A DNA stretch of 64,000 bases from Rufibacter immobilis (GTDB lineage Bacteria; Bacteroidota; Bacteroidia; Cytophagales; Hymenobacteraceae): NCBI RefSeq assembly GCF_003721565.1, contig NZ_RJJE01000009.1:806001-870000 (forward strand), given 5' to 3'. The notes beneath the pieces were generated by a model, which made no database searches, was not told where the DNA came from, and saw only the letters and a program-made list of their open reading frames with translations. This document shows positions 9,005 to 15,402 of this stretch, one piece after another; position 1 is the stretch's first letter; each line of letters opens with the position of its first letter. A program made the position numbers and the translations under genes.

Positions 9005-9014
9005 CTTGTGGGGC
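8943..9014. repeat. attC-like hairpin site A
   Basis: Inverted arms AGCTAAACG (8955-8963) and CGTTTAGCT (8991-8999) flank a core CCGACGGCCTCGCCCGCC (8974-8991). The outer parts are GGACAAC (left) and TTGTGGGGC (right). Layout and size (about 72 nt) resemble integron attC sites, although the outer motifs fit the RYYYAAC/GTTRRRY rule only loosely. Confidence 0.55.
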
Positions 9015-9031
9015 ATTATAAATAAAAATAA

Positions 9032-9304
9032 ATGCCAATAAAAATTTACATAGAAGAATCAGGCAAAGAATTGGATTGGCTCTGTGATGACATTTGGGAT
9101 TTACCTCATCAGATTGATGCTCTTGAAAAATGGTTGGATACAAAAGGGGTAAATCTATCATCTAGTGAATATGTAGCGGATATTGCTTTTGACATTCGGA
9201 AAGATGCTACAGGAGGTGGCGGAGTACTGAAATCAAAATCAATGAAGATTATGGGAACAATAGGAATGGACGTATATTTCTCAGAACACCCTTCTGTTGA
9301 TTAA
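9032..9304 (+). CDS. Hypothetical 90-residue protein, array unit 2
   Basis: A small acidic protein beginning MPIKIYIEESGKELDW, with a Gly-rich run DATGGGGVLKSKSMK in the second half. There is no signal peptide or membrane segment, so it is probably cytoplasmic. The start ATG is 27 nt after the unit boundary. The next gene begins 10 nt after its stop in the same unit, so the two are probably co-expressed and functionally paired; small paired genes in cassettes are often toxin/antitoxin or effector/immunity pairs, but nothing here proves that. I do not recognise the family. Confidence 0.65.
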   Translation: MPIKIYIEESGKELDWLCDDIWDLPHQIDALEKWLDTKGVNLSSSEYVADIAFDIRKDATGGGGVLKSKSMKIMGTIGMDVYFSEHPSVD

Positions 9305-9314
9305 AAAAGCAAAA

Positions 9315-9569
9315 ATGACAGAATTCAAAAATGGTAATTTAACGACTGAGGACGCTTTTTGGGTTATGTGGTACTTCCTGCAAGAACACTATGAACTTTC
9401 AAACAACACCTTTGACGTAAGCGACATTCTAAGCGCTTCAGAACCGATGGACTGGGACGGAAGCGGAATAAAAAGACCCGCAGATAATGGAATGGTAGAT
9501 TTCTGGAATGAAGCGGTCGAAAAATATAAGAAAGAAGGAAAGCCAAGCTGGAAGCAATTAAAAAAATAA
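9315..9569 (+). CDS. Hypothetical 84-residue protein, array unit 2
   Basis: It starts at the ATG at 9315 (MTEFKNGNLTTEDAFWVMW), preferred over a TTG at 9297 that overlaps the previous gene. It is acidic and Trp-rich (VMWYFLQEHYEL, PMDWDGSG, VDFWNEAV, KPSWKQL) and has no signal peptide. Its stop codon lies inside the inverted end motif of the unit. Family unknown; its tight coupling to the 9032 gene is the only functional hint. Confidence 0.65.
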   Translation: MTEFKNGNLTTEDAFWVMWYFLQEHYELSNNTFDVSDILSASEPMDWDGSGIKRPADNGMVDFWNEAVEKYKKEGKPSWKQLKK

Positions 9570-9570
9570 C

Positions 9571-9641
9571 GCACCACAACATTGTGCAAACACCATACTT
9601 TGGCCGACGGCCTTGCTCGTCTTTTATATTAATCGTTAGGC
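9571..9641. repeat. attC-like site B
   Basis: It runs from GCACCACAAC (9571-9580) to GTTAGGC (9635-9641), which fits the GTTRRRY rule exactly. The core CCGACGGCCTTGCTCGTC (9604-9621) matches sites A and C. The two arms barely pair with each other. This is expected if the left part belongs to unit 2 and the right end to unit 3. Confidence 0.55.
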
Positions 9642-10150
9642 GGTAGTGTAAGTAAGAAAATTCAAGATGGAGCAGGAAGAATTTACGGATTTTGTCATTT
9701 CTAAGCTTCTCTCAAGCTTTTCTGATTTTGATAAACATATCCAATTAAAAGATGATAAAACAGCCGACATTGAATACTCAAGTAAACGTGGAAAGCTAAA
9801 GTTATTTATAAATACAAGGAATAAAGAACTAACTGTCGGTTTTTCGGCTGGACAAAGTCAATTTGGGTGGCATGTACATATGGGTATGTATGGGGCTGAA
9901 ACTCCAGAAGAAATGGCCGAAACAGCAGTTATGCTTATAAAAGAGATTCTTAATGATAAAAAAAGAATTGTCTTCACTAGTTACCTTGGCTATTTCCTAA
10001 TAGAAGATGAAGACGAGCTTGAGGATTACATCTATGATGGGGAAAAGCTAGAACTTCACAACTGGAGTGAACTATAAAAACACCACCGCCTAACAAGATG
10101 CATAAGCCAGCCATCGGCCGACTGCCTTGCACGCCTCATGCACGAGAGCA
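9635..10150 (+). mobile_element. Cassette-like unit 3
   Basis: The start GTTAGGCGGTAGTGTA (9635-9650) and the 3' motif AACACCACCGCCTAAC (10079-10094) are complementary at 14 of 16 positions. The motifs are GTTRRRY (GTTAGGC) and RYYYAAC (GCCTAAC) in the expected places. This is the clearest unit of the array. The right limit is approximate because the right half of site C has decayed. Confidence 0.6.
9667..10077 (+). CDS. Hypothetical 136-residue protein, array unit 3
   Basis: An acidic cytoplasmic-looking protein (MEQEEFTDFVISKLL at the start, a C-terminal DEDELEDYIYDGEKLELHNW). The middle contains TVGFSAGQSQFGWHVHMGMYG. The start is 31 nt after the unit boundary and the stop is 1 nt before the inverted end motif, so the gene fills its unit. 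The overall feel is of immunity-type or SMI1-like small proteins, but I cannot assign a family. It is AT-rich. Confidence 0.65.
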   Translation: MEQEEFTDFVISKLLSSFSDFDKHIQLKDDKTADIEYSSKRGKLKLFINTRNKELTVGFSAGQSQFGWHVHMGMYGAETPEEMAETAVMLIKEILNDKKRIVFTSYLGYFLIEDEDELEDYIYDGEKLELHNWSEL

Positions 10151-10164
10151 TTCGCGGTCATTGC
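10088..10164. repeat. attC-like site C
   Basis: The left end GCCTAAC (10088-10094) fits RYYYAAC. The core CCGACTGCCTTGCACGCC (10118-10135) matches sites A and B. GATGCAT on the left partly pairs with CATGCAC on the right. No GTTRRRY is seen on the right, so that half seems decayed or replaced. Confidence 0.45.
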
Positions 10165-10203
10165 AACGGAACGGCCACCCTTAAATCAAATAATGAGATA
10201 AGA

Positions 10204-10671
10204 ATGGAAACAAACAACAATACACCCACAGTAGAATGCCAAATGATGATAAGGAAGCCTGCTGCAACAGTCTTTCAAGCATTTATTGACCCGGCTTTTA
10301 CGACCAAATTTTGGTTTACCGAATCAAGCGGACCACTTGAAGCAGGAAAGACAATTACTTGGAGATGGGAAATGTATGATGTTTCAGACAACATAAAAGT
10401 AAAAGAAATTATACCAAACCAGAAAATAACCATTGAATGGGACGCCCCTGCAACAACGGTTGATTTTGAGTTCACAACTTTAACAGAAGATACGACCTAT
10501 GTTGTAATCAAAAATTATGGCTTTAGTCAAACAGGTGATGACCTAATTGAAGCAATCAAAAATAACACTAGTGGTTTTACAACTGTGTTGGATGGATTAA
10601 AAGCCTATCTTGAATTTGGGGTTGAACTCAACTTGGTTAGAGATAAATTCCCTCATATAAGACATAAATAA
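10204..10671 (+). CDS. SRPBCC (AHSA1-like) domain protein, array unit 4
   Basis: This 155-residue protein starts at the ATG at 10204 (METNNNTPTVECQ); the open frame extends upstream through site C without a plausible start. The pattern RKPAATVFQAFIDPAFTTKFWF, then GKTITWRWEMYDV and IEWDAP, is typical of the AHSA1/START-like SRPBCC fold, which binds hydrophobic ligands or stress-related partners. The function is not specified by the fold. It is AT-rich and has no signal peptide. The cassette end motif follows 13 nt after the stop. Confidence 0.78.
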   Translation: METNNNTPTVECQMMIRKPAATVFQAFIDPAFTTKFWFTESSGPLEAGKTITWRWEMYDVSDNIKVKEIIPNQKITIEWDAPATTVDFEFTTLTEDTTYVVIKNYGFSQTGDDLIEAIKNNTSGFTTVLDGLKAYLEFGVELNLVRDKFPHIRHK

Positions 10672-10684
10672 AGATTAAAAACTA

Positions 10685-10724
10685 GGGCTAACAACACCCA
10701 ACCGTCGGCCTAAGGCTGTTAGCA
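10685..10724. repeat. attC-like site D (short)
   Basis: GCTAACA (10687-10693) pairs with TGTTAGC (10717-10723) across a short insert that holds CCGTCGGCC (10702-10710), the core 9-mer in the opposite orientation to sites A to C. At about 40 nt it is much shorter than the others. Confidence 0.45.
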
Positions 10725-11172
10725 GTAAGCATCAAAAGAAAACAATCAGCAGCAAATGAAAATAAGCAGAGAAGATGTTTTGCACACAGAAACCGTACTT
10801 GTTGAAGCTATAAAATCAAGAGATGTTAAGCTTCTAGACAGCATTCTGCATGACGATCTGCTATTTATAGCACCAAATGGACAGGTTGTTACGAAACAAA
10901 TGGACCTTGACTCTCACCGGGCAGGTGAAATGTTAGTTGAGCAACTCCTGCCGACCGTTGAAGAAGTGAAAATTGTTGATGATACAGCAATTGCTATTCT
11001 TGTTTATGATACAAAAGGAACAATGTTGGGCAAGCCCATACAGGGGCGGTTTCGCTATATCAGAATTTGGAAGCAGTTTAGTGACAGTTTAAAAGTAATA
11101 GGAGGCAGTTGCACTAAGCTATCATAGCACAGAGATGACGTTGCCATGTTGAAGAAAATGCCTTCCGCTAAC
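10718..11172 (+). mobile_element. Cassette-like unit 5
   Basis: The start GTTAGCAGTAAGCAT (10718-10732) is complementary to ATGCCTTCCGCTAAC (11158-11172) at 12 of 15 positions. The unit contains a single gene, at 10756-11127. Confidence 0.55.
10756..11127 (+). CDS. NTF2-like (DUF4440-type) protein, array unit 5
   Basis: This 123-residue protein has the NTF2-like layout: an N-terminal helix (EDVLHTETVLVEAIKSRD), then LLDSILHDDLLFIAPNGQVVTKQ and a C-terminal strand RYIRIWKQFSDSLKVIGG. Such small alpha+beta barrels include ketosteroid-isomerase-like enzymes and stress proteins; no catalytic activity can be read here. The gene starts 38 nt after the unit boundary and has no signal peptide. Confidence 0.78.
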   Translation: MKISREDVLHTETVLVEAIKSRDVKLLDSILHDDLLFIAPNGQVVTKQMDLDSHRAGEMLVEQLLPTVEEVKIVDDTAIAILVYDTKGTMLGKPIQGRFRYIRIWKQFSDSLKVIGGSCTKLS

Positions 11173-11267
11173 ACGCCCCAGGCTCTATATTCGGCTAGGC
11201 CTCGTTGACAGCCTCAGCAATATAAATTATAGGGAAGGCCGACGGAGAATCTCTCAGTCGGCCTTCC
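11166..11267. repeat. Array end: site E and terminator hairpin
   Basis: CGCTAAC at 11166-11172 ends the inverted arm. CTATATT / AATATA then form a weak hairpin. The block closes with GGAAGGCCGAC (11233-11243) and GTCGGCCTTCC (11257-11267), a perfect 11-bp stem that includes the array core GGCCGACGG. It probably terminates transcription of the array. No further gene of the array follows. Confidence 0.5.
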
Positions 11268-11285
11268 TATCTGAAATCGGTTCCT

Positions 11286-11492
11286 CATAGAACCACTCAA
11301 TTAAAGCATTCAAGATAAGGCCGGAGCACACAGTAACGACTTTTTTTGCGTATTTGGGTGCAAGTAGCCACCTAGTTCTATTGGCTTACCTTGGCCGGCA
11401 GTCTGCTCCTCTACCATCTTGGCTTCATTCTTAGTCAGGGTTTGGTCCAAAACCATGAAACGGGTTTTCAGTTCCTCCTTCTTTGTTCTTAG
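11286..11492 (-). pseudogene. Remnant of the C-terminus of monomeric isocitrate dehydrogenase
   Basis: Minus-strand translation reads EELKTRFMVLDQTLTKNE and then EEQTAGQGKPIELGGYLHP. It lines up with [18 protein letters not shown] and [18 protein letters not shown] at the end of the intact icd at 17740. After that the frame is lost, but the DNA still matches to the stop (LNALIEWF versus LNAFIDRF). Divergence is substantial, so this is an old paralogue or displaced allele, not a recent copy. It is in the same orientation as icd, 6.4 kb away, with no trace of the N-terminal part. Confidence 0.8.
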
Positions 11493-11780
11493 GCTATTTT
11501 CAAGGAAACAGGCTCAAAAGAGAATCCGAGAAAGTCCATCAGAAGGGTGAATAGGCTTTCACGCCTCAGCATGATGACACCTTGGGCTTGGCTCCGGTAT
11601 CAAAGACGAGTAATGGTCCCTGGCCAGCGTGCTCCTGGTTCAGGTCGGCGAAGATGAGTTCAGGTGACAAATTCCGGAATAGTGATCACGGTCAAACCTC
11701 AGAATCACGTTGTCCCCGATGCCAGCATTCTGAAGGTGATTTGATAGTAACAAAAGATTATTTCTGCTAGTGAATATTAT
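11493..11780. pseudogene. Decayed coding stretch, unidentified
   Basis: The minus strand carries protein-like runs in two frames, such as GDNVILRFDRDHYSG and ELIFADLNQEHAGQGPLLV, separated by a frameshift and stops. It probably is a dead gene fragment. I cannot name the family. The plus-strand frame here gives a low-complexity product and is not supported. Confidence 0.35.
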
Positions 11781-11790
11781 TTTATATATT

Positions 11791-11806
11791 ATGCCAACGT
11801 TGGCAT
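11791..11806. promoter_or_regulatory. Perfect 16-bp palindrome upstream of the GH9 gene
   Basis: ATGCCAACGTTGGCAT is a perfect palindrome with a central CG, 113 nt before the GH9 start. LacI-family operators have this form. No LacI regulator is in the window, so assignment as an operator is a guess. Confidence 0.35.
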
Positions 11807-11919
11807 TTCACAGCTTGATGGGGTTGTAGGCCACCTCGGCAAATGATGCCTAGCCTCGGTAAGAGGACTTACTTGGGGTCATTTATTTTTTTGTACATAA
11901 AAAGACGGATGTAAGGAAT

Positions 11920-14448
11920 ATGAAAAAACGGAAACTACACTCAGTCGTCATGCTACTACTGGCGGCATTCAACTATGCTACAGGCCAAGACCTGAAACTC
12001 AACGACCGGGAATATTTTGAGCAGCAAGGCGTCAATGTGCTGGTGTACAACAACCTTTTTACCGGAGGTTTCAACGATGAGAAGAACGCCGGTATTGAAC
12101 TCATTCACCATGGCGTGAGAACCGCGCAAGGCGGCGCGGTACGGCTCTCCAACACGCCGGAGCAGTGGGACCTGGTTCCTGACATCCTCAACCGGAAGGT
12201 AGATCGTGCCGCCAAAACGGTAGAGGCTACGTTACGGTACAAAGAATACAATTTTGATTCACGGATAGTGGTGACGGCCAAGGGCAAAGGCGTGGAGATA
12301 GCCGTTTACCTGGACAAACCTGTTCCCAAGGCCCTGGAAGGAAGCGCCGGGTTTAACCTGGAGTTTCTGCCCTCGCAATATTGGGCCAAGAACTACCTGG
12401 TAGACGGCCGACCCAATCTCTTCCCGCGCTATGTGGTAGGTAACACCGTTACGCGGCCTAACAGCCAAAAACCGAAGCAATTCAAAGGGTATGTGACTTC
12501 TGATGACCGGGGGACCGGCAAATTCATACATCCCCTTCCGCTGGAAACCGGCCGTACCTTTCTGTTTGCGCCTGATGCCCCGGAACGGATGGTCAAAATT
12601 ACCTCTCAAGATACCGACTTGATGCTGTTTGATGGCCGTATGCTGGCCCAGAACGGCTGGTTTGTGGTGCGCAGCCTGCTTCCGGCCGGAAAAACAGGCA
12701 AGGTCTTAACCTGGACCGTGGAGCCAAATGCCATCAAAGGTTGGGTAAGAGATCCCAACATCGGTTTCTCCCAGGTAGGCTACCTCCCTGCGCAACCCAA
12801 AGTCTCGGTTATTGAACTGGACAAGAAAGACAAACCCGCTAAAAGCGCTTCCCTCTTTAAAGTAGGCGATGACGGCAAAGCCACTAAAGTGTTCACCGAC
12901 AAAATCAACCCTTGGGGTGACTACTTCAAGTACCACTACGTGAAGTTTGATTTCTCTTCGGTGAAGACGCCCGGCATCTACTACATTCAGTACGGAGACA
13001 CCAAGACCAATAATTTCCTGATCGGGGAGCAGGTGTACAGCAAGATCACCGATGCCACCAGCGACATCTGGATTCCCATCCACATGAACCACATGTTCGT
13101 GAACGAGGCGTACCGGGTATGGCACGGCGAGCCGTTCAAGGAAGGGTACCGCCAAGCCCCGCCCAACACCGATCACTTCGACCTCCACGCGCAGGGACCA
13201 ACCACCGATACCAAGTATAAACCGTTGGAATTGATCCCAGGCCTGAACGTAGGCGGCTTTTTTGATGCCGGGGATTTTGACATCGAGACCGGCTCTAACA
13301 TTAGCGTGGTGCAGAACTTTGTCAAAACCTGGGAAAGTTTTAAACCCCAGCGCGACCAGACGTTTATTGACCAGAAGCAGCGTTACGTAGACCTTCACCG
13401 CCCCGATGGAATCCCGGATGTGTTGCAGTTCATTGAGCACGGCACCCTCAATCTGGTAGCCCAAGCCGAGATCCTCGGTCACATGGCCCAAACACTCTCC
13501 AACTCCGTGCTGGATAATTACCACCACCTGGGGGACGCCGCCTCCTTAACAGACGGCCTTCCTTATAACCCCAAGCTCGGCCCGTACGAAGTAGCCAAGG
13601 ATGGCCGCTCCAGCGGCGTGAAGGATGATCTGTGGGCGTTTACCAGCCGCGAACCCGAACTAGACCTCCGGGCCGCCACCATGTTTGCCGCCGCCAGCCG
13701 GGCCTTGAAAGGCTACAACGATGACCTTTCGGCGAGAGCCTTGACACAGTCCAAAAGACTTTTGAAAGAGGCCACCGCCTTACTCGCCAATCAGAAGCAA
13801 GATACCAGTGGCCGCGGCAACGCGGCCAACATGGCCACCAACCTTCAGCTGTACATCGCCACCAACGAGAAACAATATTTGGATAGGTTCCAGCTGCTGC
13901 TTTGGCCTGCCCTGGAGCGCAACGTGAGCGGCAACCTCTTGGCGGCCCTGGATGCCATTCCGCACCTGGATGCCTCCTACAAAGGAAAGCTGCGCCCCTA
14001 TGTGGTGAAGTACAAAGAATACATTGCCGGCCTTGAAAAGAACAATCCCTACGGCGTGCCGATTGGTCTTACCAACTGGGCCGGTAGCGGAGACGTGACG
14101 AGCTTTGGTACCACCGTTTGCTTTGCCACTAAATATTTCCCCGAGATCATTGAGGCCCAGCATGCATTCAAAGCCACCAACTATCTGTTCGGCGCGCATC
14201 CATATCACAATTATTCATTGGTAGCCACGGTGGGCGCCACCCGCCCCAAAGCAGTCTTCTACGGGAACAACCGGGCTGATTTCTCCTTTATTCCGGGCAA
14301 CGTGGCTCCCGGCATCCTGTTCAGAAAACCCGACCACTTTGAGAACTACGACGACTGGCCGTTTCTATGGGGCCAGAACGAGGGTACCATTGGCGGAAAT
14401 ACCGCTTATCTCATTTTTGGGTCAGCGTTTAAGAACTTGATTAAATAA
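11920..14448 (+). CDS. Glycoside hydrolase family 9 (endoglucanase-like)
   Basis: This 842-residue exported enzyme has a signal peptide (MKKRKLHSVVMLLLAAFNYATG). An extended N-terminal region reaches about residue 280, followed by an Ig-like CelD-type domain beginning near GFSQVGYLPAQPKVSVIEL. The GH9 catalytic barrel starts around residue 380; it contains GGFFDAGDFD (the equivalent of the GH9 DAGDY motif with catalytic Asp residues), HRPDGIPDVLQFIEHG and a C-terminal WGQNEGTIGGNTAYL carrying the candidate proton-donor Glu. The role is likely hydrolysis of a beta-glucan or related polysaccharide in the periplasm or outside the cell. It stands alone between decayed genes. It has genome-like composition, unlike the AT-rich islands either side. 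Confidence 0.85.
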   Translation: MKKRKLHSVVMLLLAAFNYATGQDLKLNDREYFEQQGVNVLVYNNLFTGGFNDEKNAGIELIHHGVRTAQGGAVRLSNTPEQWDLVPDILNRKVDRAAKTVEATLRYKEYNFDSRIVVTAKGKGVEIAVYLDKPVPKALEGSAGFNLEFLPSQYWAKNYLVDGRPNLFPRYVVGNTVTRPNSQKPKQFKGYVTSDDRGTGKFIHPLPLETGRTFLFAPDAPERMVKITSQDTDLMLFDGRMLAQNGWFVVRSLLPAGKTGKVLTWTVEPNAIKGWVRDPNIGFSQVGYLPAQPKVSVIELDKKDKPAKSASLFKVGDDGKATKVFTDKINPWGDYFKYHYVKFDFSSVKTPGIYYIQYGDTKTNNFLIGEQVYSKITDATSDIWIPIHMNHMFVNEAYRVWHGEPFKEGYRQAPPNTDHFDLHAQGPTTDTKYKPLELIPGLNVGGFFDAGDFDIETGSNISVVQNFVKTWESFKPQRDQTFIDQKQRYVDLHRPDGIPDVLQFIEHGTLNLVAQAEILGHMAQTLSNSVLDNYHHLGDAASLTDGLPYNPKLGPYEVAKDGRSSGVKDDLWAFTSREPELDLRAATMFAAASRALKGYNDDLSARALTQSKRLLKEATALLANQKQDTSGRGNAANMATNLQLYIATNEKQYLDRFQLLLWPALERNVSGNLLAALDAIPHLDASYKGKLRPYVVKYKEYIAGLEKNNPYGVPIGLTNWAGSGDVTSFGTTVCFATKYFPEIIEAQHAFKATNYLFGAHPYHNYSLVATVGATRPKAVFYGNNRADFSFIPGNVAPGILFRKPDHFENYDDWPFLWGQNEGTIGGNTAYLIFGSAFKNLIK

Positions 14449-14552
14449 ACTTGTCACTGTAACAGCTTTGAACCAGCAACTGATGTAATACTGGAACTTG
14501 ACAAAGCACCGTCGACAGGGGCGCCACCAAGGTTAAGGTAGCATGTAACTAA

Positions 14553-14642
14553 AAGACCCTGGAAGCCTTCGGGAAGGCGCTGTCTCTGGAAGAAGAAACA
14601 GAAACGAGACACAAGCTGAAGCTACTGGAAGCGGGCCAATAA
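14553..14642 (+). pseudogene. C-terminal tail of a TPR-like protein
   Basis: The frame reads LEAFGKALSLEEETETRHK, then a few more residues and TAA. The spacing of Ala, Leu and Glu resembles the last helix of a tetratricopeptide repeat. No start or upstream repeats remain. Low confidence because it is only 30 codons. Confidence 0.3.
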
Positions 14643-14708
14643 ACAGGTCTTGCTTGGTTACCGCCAATCCTTTTTGCAGGGGGAGCCAGAGGCTGTTTCT
14701 GCTTTCGT

Positions 14709-14741
14709 TTTTGGCCTGTTTTCCCAAAAACAGGCCAAAAA
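14709..14741. repeat. Hairpin related to the palindromic family
   Basis: TTTTTGGCCTGTTTT pairs with AAAACAGGCCAAAAA around CCCA. Relative to the TTTAGGGGC consensus both arms have changed in a complementary way. It would fit a diverged family member, or an unrelated terminator. Confidence 0.45.
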
Positions 14742-14771
14742 TGGAAGTTATTATTTCTTTGTTGCCAACAC

Positions 14772-15165
14772 TTAGGCAAATGCCTTCCTGAAGTCCAGGT
14801 TGCGATTGTGGCCGTAGGGCGGCCTGGTGAGATCAATGGAGAAGGTTGAGGGAATAAACCAAGGCACGCCTGCCGCCGCGTTCAGGAACTGGGTCTGGGT
14901 GTCTACTATCACACCACGCAAACCCGACAAGGCACTCACCACACGCCCCACCCCAACAAGGCCTGGGTCAAGGCCGGTGCGTTTTGAAAATCCACCTCCA
15001 CCACCTCGGCGCCCAGAGCTAGCAAGGCAGAACGTTTGCCCGCCTCGGTTCCCACCCGCACCAAGGCCCGCACGTGCGGGCATCTTTTGCGCAACTCTTC
15101 GGCAATAAGGCCTCCTAAGTGGCCGGTGGCTCCTGCGAGGATAATGGTTGGGATGTTGGTGAGGT
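14772..15165 (-). pseudogene. Truncated, frameshifted NmrA-like NAD(P)-binding protein
   Basis: The minus strand begins with PTIILAGATGHLGGLIAEEL, a Rossmann GATGxxG motif, and continues to VVEVDFQNAPALTQ. After a frameshift near 14950 it resumes with VGRVVSALSGLRGVI and ends at FSIDLTRPPYGHNRNLDFRK. This is the N-terminal half of an NmrA/atypical SDR family protein. The C-terminal half is missing. Confidence 0.75.
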
Positions 15166-15402
15166 GGAAATGGGATTGAGCATAGTTAGGGTTAGGTTTT
15201 CAGACTAACCGATTACATAAGATAAATGTTGGCATAAGTCTGTACCTACTATTAAAATTCATTCATTTATATCTAAAAATTATATATATTACTTTCGAAT
15301 ATTTATCGAACAATGTCCTTCATGGGTTCAGATAATAAAACTGAGCTTTAGTTTATTAATTTTTTTTGTTTTCTCAATTCTATAAAAAAATTAAAATAAA
15401 AC

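Larger units (their letters stand above)
9005..9634 (+). mobile_element. Cassette-like unit 2 (two genes)
   Basis: The unit starts CTTGTGGGGCATTATA (9005-9020). Its 3' end carries AATAACGCACCACAAC (9565-9580), whose complement matches the start at 12 of 16 positions. That is what a circularised cassette with a self-complementary recombination site would show. It contains two genes. Confidence 0.5.
14449..15402. other. Gap with gene remnants and AT-rich leader
   Basis: About 950 nt without an intact gene. It contains a TPR-like tail (14553-14642), a hairpin (14709-14741) and a truncated NmrA-like reductase (14772-15165). The last 200 nt is very AT-rich and precedes the ATPase gene. A half palindrome TTGGCAT near 15229 recalls the motif at 11791 but is probably chance. 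Confidence 0.6.

Noticed and set aside
11582-11770. Plus-strand 62-codon frame in the degenerate region
   Set aside because: It has no good start, a low-complexity product and lies opposite protein-like minus-strand remnants.
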